A program made the translations under genes and the position numbers. The notes under the pieces were generated by a model. The model searched no databases. It saw nothing but the letters and a program-made list of their open reading frames with translations, and was not told the origin of the DNA. Positions 17,025 to 26,041 of a stretch of DNA of 64,000 nucleotides are shown piece by piece; the first letter of the stretch is position 1, and each line of letters begins with the position of its first letter. The DNA lies in NCBI GenBank assembly GCA_036280655.1, contig DASUQI010000037.1, forward strand, positions 1 to 64,000. The letters are read 5' to 3'. The stretch is from DASSJM01 sp036280655 (GTDB lineage: Bacteria; Actinomycetota; UBA4738; HRBIN12).

Positions 17025-18308
17025 TCATACCGACGGCGCCGATCCGGGGTTCTCCTCGGTCTCCTCGGTCTCCTCGGTCTCCTCGGTCTCCTCGCCTTCG
17101 CCCGACGGCTCGTAGTAGCGCTCGCCCTCGAACCGCGCCGGCCGGTACTGCTGCTCGACCACGTGCCCGGGGTAGTCGTGCGGGTACCGGTACTCCTTGC
17201 CGAAGCCGAGCTTCTTCAGCCCCGTGTGGCCGGACGGCTCCTTCAGGTGGAGCGGCACGGGATCGGCCGAACGCGCGTCCTTGCTCGCCTTGCCGAGCGC
17301 GGCGACCACGCTGTTCGACTTCGGGGCCCGGGCGAGGTAGATCGCCGCCTCGGCGAGGTTCAGCTGCGCCTCGGGCAGCCCGACGTACTCCACCGCGTGG
17401 GCGGCGGCCACGGCGACGAGCAACGCCCGGGGGTCGGCGAGCCCGATGTCCTCGCTCGCGTGCACGACCATCCGCCGCGCGATGTAGCGGGGGTCCTCGC
17501 CCGCCTCGATCATCCGCGCGAGCCAGAACAGCGCCCCGTCAGGGTCCGAGCCGCGGATGCTCTTGATGAACGCCGAGATCACGTCGTAGTGCGCGTCGCC
17601 CTGCCGGTCGTACACGATCGCCTTCTGCTGTGCGGCGTCGGCCGCCCGCTCGAGCGTGACCGTGTCCTCTCCGGCCGAGCTTGCGGCGAGGACCGCCGCC
17701 TCGAGCCCGGTGAGCGCGATCCTCGCGTCGCCGCCGGCGATCTCCACGAGGTGGGCGAACGCCTCGTCCGACACCTCGACGCCCTGCTTGCCGAGCCCCC
17801 GGTCCTCGTCGGTGAGCGCGCGTTCGAGCAGGGTCCGCAGCTCCGCGTCGCGGAGCGGCTCGAGCTGCAGCAGGATGCAGCGCGAGAGCAGCGGCGTGAC
17901 GAGCGAGAAGTACGGGTTCTCGGTCGTCGCGCCGAGCAGGGTCACGGTGCCCTCCTCGACGGCGGGGAGGAGCACATCCTGCTGCGCCTTCGACCAGCGA
18001 TGCACCTCGTCCACGAACAGGACGGTCCGGAACAGCGCCCCCTTCGCCTGATCGATCACCTTGCGCGCGTCGGCGACCCCGGAGGACACGGCCGAGAGCT
18101 GCACGAGCTCGCCGCCGACCGCGTCCGCGAGCAGGTACGCGAGCGTGGTCTTTCCGGTCCCGGCCGGACCCCAGAGCACGATCGAGGGGAGGTGGCCGCC
18201 CTCGAGGAGCTGCGTGAGCGCCTTCCCCGGGCCGATCAGATGCGCCTGGCCGACGAACTCGTCGAACGTCCTCGGCCGCAGTCGCGCCGCCAGGGGGACG
18301 TCGGCCAC
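17025..18308 (-). CDS. rarA: Replication-associated recombination AAA+ ATPase
   Basis: 427-residue RarA/MgsA (WRNIP1 family), acting at stalled forks and interacting with SSB and the clamp loader. Walker A GPAGTGKTT (47-55), Walker B VLFVDEVHRW, sensor GATTENPYFS, and the C-terminal tetramerisation domain ending in EGERYYEPS are intact. After this domain the protein carries an acidic tail built from a 9-bp tandem repeat (see repeat at 17051). Confidence 0.94.
   Translation of the reverse strand: MADVPLAARLRPRTFDEFVGQAHLIGPGKALTQLLEGGHLPSIVLWGPAGTGKTTLAYLLADAVGGELVQLSAVSSGVADARKVIDQAKGALFRTVLFVDEVHRWSKAQQDVLLPAVEEGTVTLLGATTENPYFSLVTPLLSRCILLQLEPLRDAELRTLLERALTDEDRGLGKQGVEVSDEAFAHLVEIAGGDARIALTGLEAAVLAASSAGEDTVTLERAADAAQQKAIVYDRQGDAHYDVISAFIKSIRGSDPDGALFWLARMIEAGEDPRYIARRMVVHASEDIGLADPRALLVAVAAAHAVEYVGLPEAQLNLAEAAIYLARAPKSNSVVAALGKASKDARSADPVPLHLKEPSGHTGLKKLGFGKEYRYPHDYPGHVVEQQYRPARFEGERYYEPSGEGEETEETEETEETEENPGSAPSV
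17051..17094 (-). repeat. rarA: 9-bp tandem repeat encoding the acidic RarA tail
   Basis: TCTCCTCGG is repeated head to tail nearly five times. On the coding strand it gives Glu-Glu-Thr units at the extreme C-terminus of RarA. In-frame 9-bp units mean copy-number changes would only lengthen or shorten the tail. Confidence 0.9.
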
Positions 18309-18314
18309 CGGACC

Positions 18315-18710
18315 TCAGTCCTTGTAGCGGATCACACGGCGGGGGCGGATCCACAGGATCTCGCGCTCCTGCCCCGGGGTGTAGCTGTAACCGTGCCCGT
18401 CGTACCGGTGCGACAGCTCGTCGATGTGGCGCTCGGCACGCTCGCCGGTCTCGAACCGCACGACCGTCCCAGTGACCGAGATCCAGTCGTACGCGTCGCC
18501 GCCGTTCATGACCGAGACCGCGACCCGCGGGTTGGCCTCGCAGTTCCGGTGCTTCACGCGCCCCTTCGCCGTGTTGATCAGGACGTGACCGTCCTCGGCG
18601 TCGACCCAGGTGATCGTCGCGTGCGGCGACCCGTTCGGGCCGATCGTCACGAATGTCGCGTAGTTGGTCCCGGTCAGCATCTCGAGGTCCTTCTGCGTGA
18701 GCTCAACCAT
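18315..18710 (-). CDS. PPOX-class (F420/flavin-dependent) oxidoreductase
   Basis: 131 residues with the split beta-barrel of the pyridoxamine-phosphate-oxidase-like family. MLTGTNYATFVTIGPNGSPHATITWVDAEDGHVLINTAKGRVKHRN matches the layout of actinobacterial PPOX-class F420-dependent enzymes, and the C-terminal WIRPRRVIRYKD is typical. The ATG overlaps the end of aspS by eight bases. Substrate unknown; F420 rather than FMN use is an inference from the subfamily. Confidence 0.82.
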   Translation of the reverse strand: MVELTQKDLEMLTGTNYATFVTIGPNGSPHATITWVDAEDGHVLINTAKGRVKHRNCEANPRVAVSVMNGGDAYDWISVTGTVVRFETGERAERHIDELSHRYDGHGYSYTPGQEREILWIRPRRVIRYKD

Positions 18711-20505
18711 CGGCCGCCGCTTCCTCCCCTCGCTCGGGCTTCTCCGGCTTCACGATCACCGCGAGGCCCAGCTCGCGGAGCTGCTCCCCCGACGCCGGCG
18801 CCGGGGCGCCGGTGAGGGGGTCGGCGCCGGACTGCGCCTTCGGGAACGCCGTCACGTCGCGGATCGTCTCCTTGCCCGCCATGAGCATGACGAGCCGGTC
18901 GATCCCCATCGCGATCCCCCCGTGGGGGGGAACGCCGTACCGGAACGCGTTCAGCAGGTGACCGAACTGCTCCTCGATCTCCTCGTCCGACAGCCCGAGC
19001 ACCTCGAACACGCGGTGCTGCACGTCGGGGCGGTGGATCCGGATGCTCCCGCCGCCGACCTCATGGCCGTTCAGCACGAGGTCGTAGCCTCGCGACCTCG
19101 CGGTCTCCGGGTTCAGGTCGTCGGTGGCCGGCGCCGTGAACGGGTGGTGGGCCGAGACCCACTTGCCCTCGTCCTCGCTCCACTCGAACAGCGGCGGGTC
19201 GACGAGCCAGCAGAACCGCCACTCCCCCTCCGGGACGAGGCCGAGCCGGTCGGCCATGAAGCGCCGCAGGCCGTCGAGCGCCACGTGGGTCCGGTCCGTC
19301 CGGTCCGCGACGATCAGGACGAGGTCGCCGGGTCCCGCGTCGGTGGCCTTCCGCACGCCCTCGATCTCGTCGGCGGACAGGTGCTTCTCGACCGGAGAGC
19401 GGATGCCGTCGTCCTCGAACGCGAACCAGACGAGCCCCGCCGCGCCGCGCGACTTCGCCACCTGCACGAGGTCATCGAGCTCCTTGCGCGAGAGCTCGGC
19501 GCCCCCCGGCGCGGCCAGCCCCTTCACGAGGCCGCCGTCCGAGAGCACCGACGCGAACGCGCGGAAGCCGGTGTCCGCGAAGATCTCGCCGAGCTCCACG
19601 AGCTCCATCCCGTACCGCAGGTCCGCCTTGTCGGTGCCGAACCGGGAGACCATCTCCTCGTACGTCATCCTCGGGAACGGGATGCCGACGTCGACGCCCT
19701 GCGTCTCGCGGACGACTCGCGCGTAGAGCGGTTCGATCACCGCGAACACGTCCTCCTGGTCGACGAACGACATCTCGACGTCGAGCTGCGTGAACTCGAA
19801 GCTGCGGTCGGCGCGCGGCTGCTCGTCGCGCAGGCATCGGACGATCTGGTAGTAGCGGTCCTGGCCCGCCACCATCAGGAGCTGCTTCAGCTGCTGCGGC
19901 GACTGCGGCAGCGCGTAGAACGTGCCCGGCCACAGGCGCGAGGGGACCATGAAGTCGCGGGCGCCCTCGGGCGTGCTCCGTCCGAGGATCGGCGTCTCGA
20001 TCTCGAGGAACCCGCGCGCCTCCATCTCCTCCCGCACGATCCGGTTGATCGTGTGGCGGAGCGCGAGCACCTTCGTCATCTCGGGACGCCGCAGGTCGAG
20101 GTACCGGAAGCGGAGGCGCAGCTCCTCGGAGGCCTCGATCCGGTCCTCGATCACGAACGGCGGCGTCTCGGCCTCGGACAGGACCTCGAGCCCGGAGACC
20201 GCGACCTCTATCTCCCCCGTGGGAAGCTCGGGGTTCACGGTCCCCGCCGGGCGTTCGCGCACCTCGCCGGTGACGCGGACTACCGTCTCCGACCCCAGGT
20301 GTTGGGCGTCCGCGTGCGCCTCGGACGCCTTCTCCGGATGGAAGACGAGCTGCACGAGGCCCTGCCGGTCGCGAAGGTCGACGAACGTCACGCCGCCGTG
20401 ATCGCGTCGGCGCCAGACCCAACCGCACAGCGTCACCGGCGCGCCGACGTCGCTCGCGCGTAGGTCGCCGCACGCGTGCGTCCGCATCACCGTTCGAAGA
20501 TTCAT
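18703..20505 (-). CDS. aspS: Aspartyl-tRNA synthetase
   Basis: 600-residue bacterial-type class IIb synthetase: OB-fold anticodon domain (CGWVWRRRDHGGVTFVDLRDR), catalytic core with motif 2 (RCLRDEQPRADRSFEFTQLD), GAD insertion domain and motif 3 (GIAMGIDRLVML). The ATG at 20505 overlaps the hisS stop (ATGA). The frame stays open much further upstream but that portion is antisense-like shadow inside hisS. Whether it is discriminating or also charges tRNA-Asn cannot be told here. Confidence 0.97.
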   Translation of the reverse strand: MNLRTVMRTHACGDLRASDVGAPVTLCGWVWRRRDHGGVTFVDLRDRQGLVQLVFHPEKASEAHADAQHLGSETVVRVTGEVRERPAGTVNPELPTGEIEVAVSGLEVLSEAETPPFVIEDRIEASEELRLRFRYLDLRRPEMTKVLALRHTINRIVREEMEARGFLEIETPILGRSTPEGARDFMVPSRLWPGTFYALPQSPQQLKQLLMVAGQDRYYQIVRCLRDEQPRADRSFEFTQLDVEMSFVDQEDVFAVIEPLYARVVRETQGVDVGIPFPRMTYEEMVSRFGTDKADLRYGMELVELGEIFADTGFRAFASVLSDGGLVKGLAAPGGAELSRKELDDLVQVAKSRGAAGLVWFAFEDDGIRSPVEKHLSADEIEGVRKATDAGPGDLVLIVADRTDRTHVALDGLRRFMADRLGLVPEGEWRFCWLVDPPLFEWSEDEGKWVSAHHPFTAPATDDLNPETARSRGYDLVLNGHEVGGGSIRIHRPDVQHRVFEVLGLSDEEIEEQFGHLLNAFRYGVPPHGGIAMGIDRLVMLMAGKETIRDVTAFPKAQSGADPLTGAPAPASGEQLRELGLAVIVKPEKPERGEEAAADG

Positions 20506-21776
20506 CGCTCCGCCGCCCAGTCGGTCCGGGACAGCCAGTTCACCACATCGTCGATCGGCACCTCGTCCTGCTCGCCGTCGGCCAGCCGACGCATCGTGGC
20601 CGCGCCCGCCGCGACCTCGCGTTCGCCGAGGATCACCGCATAGGCGGCGCCCGACCGGTCGGCCATCTTCAGCTGCGCCTTCAGCGGTCGCTCCTCGTAC
20701 GCCGACTCCGCAGGGATCCCGGCCGTCCGGAGGGCCTCGACGACGCGCGTTCCGACCGCCGCCGCCTCGGTCCCGATCGACACGACGAAGCACGCGACCG
20801 GTCGCACGCTCGGACGCTCTCCGCCCTCGGCGTCGAGCGCGACGAGCGTGCGGTCGAGGCCGAGGGCGAACCCCACGCCGGGCGTCGGCGGACCCCCGAG
20901 GACCTCCGCGAGCCCGTCGTACCGGCCGCCCCCGCACACCGTCGCCTGGGCCTGTGAGAGCGCGCCCGAGACGAACTCGAACGTGGTCCGCGTGTAGTAG
21001 TCGAGCCCGCGGACGAGGCGTGGGTCGTGCACGAACGCGACCCCCAACGCGTCCAGCCCGTTGCGGACGGCGGCGAAGTGCTCCGCGCAAGGCTGGCACA
21101 GGTGATCCGAGATCACCGGCGCCTCCTGCACGAGCGGGGTCGGACCGTCCACCTTGCAGTCGAACACCCGGAGCGGGTTCGTTCGAAGCCGGACCCGGCA
21201 GTCTTCGTCGAGCTCGTCCCGGTGCGGCTCGAGGTGCGCGATCAGGAGCTCGCGATACGCGGGCCGGCACTCGCCGTCGCCGATCGAGTTCACGCGGAGC
21301 GCCAGGTCCGCGAGGCCGCGTCCGCGAAGGTACCGGTCCCCCACCGCGACGATCTCGACGTCCGCGGCCGGCCCGGCCACGCCGATCATCTCGATCCCGA
21401 ACTGGCGGAACTCCCGGAGCCGCCCCGCCTGCGGTCGCCCGTGTCGGAACTGCGTCGCGACGTAGTACGCCTTGAACGGCGTCGGCAGCTCCTGCGCGTG
21501 CGCGAGGTACGCGCGAACCACGCTCGCGGTCTGCTCGGGCCGCAGTGTGAGCGAGCGGCCCCCCTTGTCCTCGAACGTGTACATCTCCTTCGTCACAACG
21601 TCGGAGGTCTCGCCCGACGTGCGTGCGAATAGCTCCGTGTGCTCGAACGTCGGCGTCTCCGCGTACCGGAACCCGTAGAGCCGCGCGATCCGGTGCGCGG
21701 CGTCGTACAGGCCGAGCATCGCCTCGGAGTCCGCTGGGAGGAGGTCGACCGTGCCGCGCGGCGGCTGCAGCTCCAC
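20502..21776 (-). CDS. hisS: Histidyl-tRNA synthetase
   Basis: 424 residues. Motif 1 around GFRYAETPTFEHTELF, motif 2 with TSDVVTKEMYTFEDKGGRSLTLRPEQTA, histidine-specific LVRGLDYYTRTTFEF and CGGGRYDGL, and motif 3 GVGFALGLDRTL. The C-terminal anticodon-binding domain is complete. Ends overlapping aspS and starts 2 bp after the MBL-fold gene, forming one tight unit. Confidence 0.97.
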   Translation of the reverse strand: MELQPPRGTVDLLPADSEAMLGLYDAAHRIARLYGFRYAETPTFEHTELFARTSGETSDVVTKEMYTFEDKGGRSLTLRPEQTASVVRAYLAHAQELPTPFKAYYVATQFRHGRPQAGRLREFRQFGIEMIGVAGPAADVEIVAVGDRYLRGRGLADLALRVNSIGDGECRPAYRELLIAHLEPHRDELDEDCRVRLRTNPLRVFDCKVDGPTPLVQEAPVISDHLCQPCAEHFAAVRNGLDALGVAFVHDPRLVRGLDYYTRTTFEFVSGALSQAQATVCGGGRYDGLAEVLGGPPTPGVGFALGLDRTLVALDAEGGERPSVRPVACFVVSIGTEAAAVGTRVVEALRTAGIPAESAYEERPLKAQLKMADRSGAAYAVILGEREVAAGAATMRRLADGEQDEVPIDDVVNWLSRTDWAAER

Positions 21777-21778
21777 GC

Positions 21779-22396
21779 TCAGAGGTCCTGCAGGAACGGG
21801 TTCGTCGCGCGCTCGCGCTCGACGGTGGTCCGGGGACCGTGTCCGGGCAGCACGTCGAGGCCGTCGGGGAGCTCGAGGAACCGCCGGAGGCTCCGCTGCA
21901 TCTCTGCCGGGTTCGAGTTCGGGAAGTCGCTGCGACCCACCGAGCCGGCGAACACCACGTCGCCCGAGAGCACCCAGCCGTCGGTCCGGAACACGACGCT
22001 CCCCGGGGTGTGCCCGGGCGTGTGGAGCACCTCGATCCGGAACCCGGCGAACGTGAGCACGTCACCGTCCGAGAGGGTCCGCACGTCCTTCACGGGCAGA
22101 GGCGGCACGTCGCGGCTCGCGCCCCACCCCCTCGGGTCGGTGAGCGCCTGGACGTCGGCCTCATGGATGTGGAATGGCAGGTCGTCGCCGCAGAACTCGT
22201 GGGCCGCCCCGACGTGGTCGAAGTGCCCGTGGGTGGCGAGCACGGCGACGGGACGCTTGCCTTCGCTCTCGAGCATCGCGTGCACCCGCTCCGGCGAGAA
22301 GCCGGGGTCGACGACCACGGCGTCGTCCGTGCCGTCGGCGGCGATCAGCCAGCAGTTGGTCTCGAACGAGTTGTCGGAGAAGACGTCGAGGTACAT
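21779..22396 (-). CDS. MBL-fold hydrolase (glyoxalase II-like)
   Basis: 205 residues with the metallo-beta-lactamase metal motif THGHFDH, later His in HTPGHTPGS, Asp in LSGDVVFAGSVGR and final PGHGP. The SVGRSDFP segment places it in the hydroxyacylglutathione-hydrolase-like group that sits upstream of hisS in Actinobacteria (the Rv2581c position). Since actinobacteria lack glutathione, the substrate is more likely another thioester such as a mycothiol derivative. Confidence 0.88.
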   Translation of the reverse strand: MYLDVFSDNSFETNCWLIAADGTDDAVVVDPGFSPERVHAMLESEGKRPVAVLATHGHFDHVGAAHEFCGDDLPFHIHEADVQALTDPRGWGASRDVPPLPVKDVRTLSDGDVLTFAGFRIEVLHTPGHTPGSVVFRTDGWVLSGDVVFAGSVGRSDFPNSNPAEMQRSLRRFLELPDGLDVLPGHGPRTTVERERATNPFLQDL

Positions 22397-22461
22397 GCGG
22401 GGCAGTCTATCCGCAGGCAGGCGAGGCCCAGCCCGGCGGGGCTCGTGTCGTCCCCGAGGGG

Positions 22462-22467
22462 TAGGCT
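22462..22467 (+). promoter_or_regulatory. -10 element of a probable leaderless gene
   Basis: TAGGCT lies seven bases before the GTG at 22474, so transcription would start at or next to the start codon. This is the common leaderless layout of Actinobacteria. No clear -35 is visible. Confidence 0.4.
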
Positions 22468-22473
22468 CGCAGG

Positions 22474-22737
22474 GTGAAGGGCGACCGCGTGGAGATCGTC
22501 GTGGACTCGGGCGCCGGCGTGCTCACGTACGAGATCGAGGCCACGAGGGCGGGGCGCCGCGTTGAGGTCAGCACCTCGCGCGGTGTGATCGAGGTCACCG
22601 AGGTCACCAGGAGCGGGGCGCCGGTCCGCAGCGGCCGGTTCATGGCCGAGCGGGTGGTGGCGCTCGTCGAGCACCCCGCGCCGCTCGTCGCCACGCGGGG
22701 CCGGCGGCCGGCGAGGAACCAGGCCCGCCTGCTCTGA
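22474..22737 (+). CDS. Small hypothetical protein
   Basis: 87 residues from GTG, one of the few plus-strand genes in the left half. Two or three predicted beta-strands (VEIVVDSGAGVLTYEIEATRAGRRVEVSTSRGVIEVTEV) are followed by a basic tail. No recognised domain. It is convergent with dtd (18-bp gap) and divergent from the MBL-fold gene. Coding potential is supported by its -10 box and clean fit between neighbours. Confidence 0.6.
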   Translation: MKGDRVEIVVDSGAGVLTYEIEATRAGRRVEVSTSRGVIEVTEVTRSGAPVRSGRFMAERVVALVEHPAPLVATRGRRPARNQARLL

Positions 22738-22755
22738 GCCGCCCGAGCAAGACGG

Positions 22756-23202
22756 TCAGAGCCCGGCCGCGTCGATCCAGAGCGTGACCGGGCCGTCGTT
22801 CACGAGCTCCACCCGCATGTGCTCGCGGAACGCACCCCGCCTCACCGTCGCGCCCCGGCCCTCGAGCGTCTTCGCGAAGGCCTCGACCCGGTCCTCGGCG
22901 ACCTCGGGCGGGGCGGCGCCGTCCCACGAGGGCCGGCGGCCCTTGCGCACGTCGCCGTAGAGCGTGAACTGCGGCACCACGAGGATCTCGCCGCCGACGT
23001 CGGAGAGCGAGCGGTTCATCTTGCCCTGCTCGTCCTCGAACACCCGCAGGTTGAAGACCTTCTCGGCCAGGCGGTCGTACTCCCCGAACGCGTCGTCCTT
23101 CCCTACGCCCACGAGGAGCAGGAGCCCGGGTCCGATCTCGGCGACGAGCTCGTCGCGGACCCGGACCGAGGCGCGGGAGACCCGCTGGAGCAGGATCCTC
23201 AA
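22756..23202 (-). CDS. dtd: D-aminoacyl-tRNA deacylase
   Basis: 148 residues. Begins LRILLQRVSRASV and carries the family hallmarks SLSDVGGEILVVPQFTLYGD (the SQFTL-type motif) and the C-terminal NDGPVTLWID (NxGP motif). Hydrolyses D-amino acids mischarged on tRNA. The start is a TTG whose last bases form the relA stop (TTGA), so it depends on coupling to relA. A much longer open frame upstream is shadow of relA. Confidence 0.93.
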   Translation of the reverse strand: MRILLQRVSRASVRVRDELVAEIGPGLLLLVGVGKDDAFGEYDRLAEKVFNLRVFEDEQGKMNRSLSDVGGEILVVPQFTLYGDVRKGRRPSWDGAAPPEVAEDRVEAFAKTLEGRGATVRRGAFREHMRVELVNDGPVTLWIDAAGL

Positions 23203-25457
23203 CGCGGCACGACGCGGAACGCGTCGTAGACGTTCTCGACCTTCTTCACCGCGCCCAGGATCTCGGCGAGGTGCGCGATGTCCGCGAGCTCGAACGTGAA
23301 CCGCAGCATCGTCGTCCGGTCGCGCCCGACGGCGGAGGTGGCCGACAGGATGTTCACGTGGTGGTCCGAGAGCACGGTCGCCACGTCCGAAAGCAGCCGC
23401 GTCCGGTCGAGCGCCTCCACCTGGATCGCGACCACGAACGAGGTGGGCTTGCCGGCGCGCCACGAGACATCGATCAGGCGCTCGGGCTGGCCGAGCAGCG
23501 ACTTCGCGTTCGGGCAGTCGGTACGGTGGACGCTCACGCCCTGGCCGCGGGTCACGAACCCGAGGATCTGGTCGCCGGGCACCGGCGTGCAGCACCGGGC
23601 GAGCCGAACCCACACGTCGGCCGAGCCCGGGACCTCGACGCCCGAGGTGACGTCCGTCGTCGCCGACGGCTCGCCGAGCCGGACGGGGCGCGCGAGCGGC
23701 ACCTCGGTGACGTCCTCCTCGGTGGTGCCCTGGAGCGACCGCGCGAGCCGGGCGACGATCGACTGCGGAGAGACGTGTCCCTCGCCGATCGCGACGTACA
23801 TCGATTCCAGGCTCGGGAACTTCATCTCGTCCGCGAGCTGCTCGAGCGCCTCCTCGGTGGCCAGGCGCTTGAACGGGACGTTCTGCTTGCGCATCAACCG
23901 CTGGAGCTGCTCGCGCCCGTCCTCGAGCGCGTCCTCGCGGCGCTCGCGGCTGAACCACTGCCGGATCTTGTTGCGTGCCCGCGGCGTCTTCACCCACCGG
24001 AGCCAGTCGCGCGAGGGCCCCTCGCCCTGGGCCTTCGACGTCAGGACCTCGACGGTGTCGCCGGTGCGCAGCTCGTAGTCGAGCGGCACGAGCTTGCCGT
24101 TCACCTTGGCGCCGATCGTGCGGTGCCCCACCTCGGTGTGGATCGAGTACGCGAAGTCGACCGGCGTCGCGCCGGCCGGCAGGTTCAGCACATCGCCCTT
24201 CGGGGTGAAGCAGAAGACCTGGCCGCCGTACAGGTCGATCTTCAGGCCCTCCATGAACTCGCGCGGGTCGGCCATGTCCTTCAGCCACTCGAGCATCTGG
24301 CCGAGCCACGCCAGGTCGGCGGCCTCCTTCGCCTTCTTCCCGTCGCGTCCTTCCTTGTAGCGCCAGTGGGCCGCGATCCCGAACTCGGCCGTGCGGTGCA
24401 TCTCCCGCGTGCGGATCTGCACCTCGATCGGCCGACCCTGCGGACCGACCACGGTGGTGTGCAGCGACTGGTACATGTTGTTCTTGGGCATCGCGACGTA
24501 GTCCTTGAAGCGCCCGGGCACGGGCTTCCACAGGGAATGGACGGCGCCGAGCGCGGCGTAGACGTCGCGGACCGAGTCGACGAGGATGCGGACGCCGGCG
24601 AGGTCGTAGATCTCGTTGAACTCCTTGCCGCCGATCACCATCTTCTCGTAGATCGAGTACAGATGCTTCGGGCGCCCGATCACCTCGGCCTTGACGCCTG
24701 ACTCCCGCAGGCGCGTCTCGGCGGCGTCGAGCACGGCGTCGACGTACTGCTGCCGTTCGCCGCGACGGCGTTCGACGAGGCTCGCGATCTCGCGGTACGG
24801 GCCGGGGTGCAGGGCCTTGAACGAGAGGTCCTCGAGCTCCCACTTCACCTGCTGGACCCCCAGGCGATGCGCGAGCGGCGCGTAGATCTCGAGCGTCGCC
24901 GTCGCGATCCGGCGCTGCTTGTCCGGCGGGAGCGCGGACAGCGTCCGCATGTTGTGGAGCCGGTCGGCGAGCTTGATCAGCAGGACGCGGATGTCGCCCG
25001 CCATCGCGACGATCATCTTGCGGACGTTCTCCGCCTGTTCGTGCTCCCGGCTGCGGAACGAGAGCGCGTCGAGCTTGGTGAGCCCGTCCACGATCCGCGC
25101 GACCTCCGGACCGAAGTCCGTCTCGAGATCGGCGATCGTGACGTCGGTGTCCTCGACCGTGTCGTGAAGGAGCGCCGCCTCGAGCGTCGTGGTGTCGAGC
25201 CCGAGGTCCGCCAGGATCTGCGCGACGGCCAGGGGATGCTCGATGAAGTCCTCGCCCGACAGGCGCTTCTGCCCCTCGTGGTGCTCTGCGGCGAACCGGT
25301 AGGCCCGCTCGATCTCCTTGAGATCCGCCTTGGCGTTGTAGCCCTTGACCGTTCGGGTCAGCGCGTCGATCCCGTCGCGCGGCTCCGAGTCGCCGGGCCG
25401 CAGGCGCGCGAGCAGGCCCCCCCGTCGCTCGGTCTTGAGCTGCTCGGAGCCTTCCAC
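23199..25457 (-). CDS. relA: Bifunctional (p)ppGpp synthetase/hydrolase
   Basis: 752-residue Rel enzyme of the stringent response. The HD hydrolase domain is intact (HHEG near 59, HD at 98-99, VEDTD 101-105). The synthetase has RFKDYVAMPKNNMYQSLHTT, followed by TGS (DLYGGQVFCFTPKGDVLNLP), a helical/zinc-finger region (WVRLARCCTPVPGDQI) and a C-terminal ACT domain. GTG at 25457 is chosen because GGGGGTGAG precedes it and an earlier ATG would overlap apt. All domains appear functional, fitting a single long Rel as in other Actinobacteria. Confidence 0.96.
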   Translation of the reverse strand: MEGSEQLKTERRGGLLARLRPGDSEPRDGIDALTRTVKGYNAKADLKEIERAYRFAAEHHEGQKRLSGEDFIEHPLAVAQILADLGLDTTTLEAALLHDTVEDTDVTIADLETDFGPEVARIVDGLTKLDALSFRSREHEQAENVRKMIVAMAGDIRVLLIKLADRLHNMRTLSALPPDKQRRIATATLEIYAPLAHRLGVQQVKWELEDLSFKALHPGPYREIASLVERRRGERQQYVDAVLDAAETRLRESGVKAEVIGRPKHLYSIYEKMVIGGKEFNEIYDLAGVRILVDSVRDVYAALGAVHSLWKPVPGRFKDYVAMPKNNMYQSLHTTVVGPQGRPIEVQIRTREMHRTAEFGIAAHWRYKEGRDGKKAKEAADLAWLGQMLEWLKDMADPREFMEGLKIDLYGGQVFCFTPKGDVLNLPAGATPVDFAYSIHTEVGHRTIGAKVNGKLVPLDYELRTGDTVEVLTSKAQGEGPSRDWLRWVKTPRARNKIRQWFSRERREDALEDGREQLQRLMRKQNVPFKRLATEEALEQLADEMKFPSLESMYVAIGEGHVSPQSIVARLARSLQGTTEEDVTEVPLARPVRLGEPSATTDVTSGVEVPGSADVWVRLARCCTPVPGDQILGFVTRGQGVSVHRTDCPNAKSLLGQPERLIDVSWRAGKPTSFVVAIQVEALDRTRLLSDVATVLSDHHVNILSATSAVGRDRTTMLRFTFELADIAHLAEILGAVKKVENVYDAFRVVPR

Positions 25458-25515
25458 GCACTCACCCCCGTGGAGGCAGTGTACGCCGCGAGCGGCGCGG
25501 ATCCGGCGCTCGGGT

Positions 25516-26037
25516 TCAGTACCGCAGCAGCGTGAACAGCTCGTACCCGTCGAGCTTGTCACGCCCGTTCAGGAACGCGAGCTCGATCAGGCAGGCGATG
25601 CCGACCACCTTGCCGCCGATACGTTCGACGAGCTCCGCGGTAGCCTTGGCGGTCCCGCCGGTCGCGAGCACGTCGTCGACGATCAGCACCCGCTCGCCGT
25701 GGGCGACCGCGTCGCGGTGGATCTCGAGCGTGGCGGTGCCGTACTCGAGCGCGTACTCGGCGGCCTCGGTCTCCCAGGGCAACTTGTCGACCTTGCGTAC
25801 CGGGACGAACCCCGCGCCGAAGTGGTACGCGACCGGCGACGCGAGGATGAACCCGCGCGCCTCGATGCCCACCACCTTGTCGACGTTGCCGCGCCCGAAG
25901 TGCACCACGGTCAGGTCGATCACGGTCGAGAACGCGAGCTCGTCCGCGAGGAGCGGCGTGATGTCCTTGAAGACGATCCCCTCCTGAGGGAAGTCGGGCA
26001 CGTCACGCACGAGCGCCTTCAGCTGGTCGAGCTCCAC
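25516..26037 (-). CDS. apt: Adenine phosphoribosyltransferase
   Basis: 173 residues. Salvages adenine to AMP with PRPP. PRPP-binding signature VLIVDDVLATGGTA, GIEARGFIL and the PFPQEGIVFKDITP N-terminus are typical. Four bp downstream of secF and upstream of relA, the usual actinobacterial position. Confidence 0.96.
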   Translation of the reverse strand: MELDQLKALVRDVPDFPQEGIVFKDITPLLADELAFSTVIDLTVVHFGRGNVDKVVGIEARGFILASPVAYHFGAGFVPVRKVDKLPWETEAAEYALEYGTATLEIHRDAVAHGERVLIVDDVLATGGTAKATAELVERIGGKVVGIACLIELAFLNGRDKLDGYELFTLLRY

Positions 26038-26041
26038 GGGA

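Noticed and set aside
20506..22065. Large N-terminal extension of aspS into hisS and the MBL-fold gene
   Set aside because: The true synthetase starts at MNLRT with an ATGA overlap; upstream residues are low-complexity and overlap two complete genes.
23203..25461. 750-residue extension upstream of dtd
   Set aside because: It is the shadow of relA; the Dtd fold begins exactly at the TTG overlapping the relA stop.
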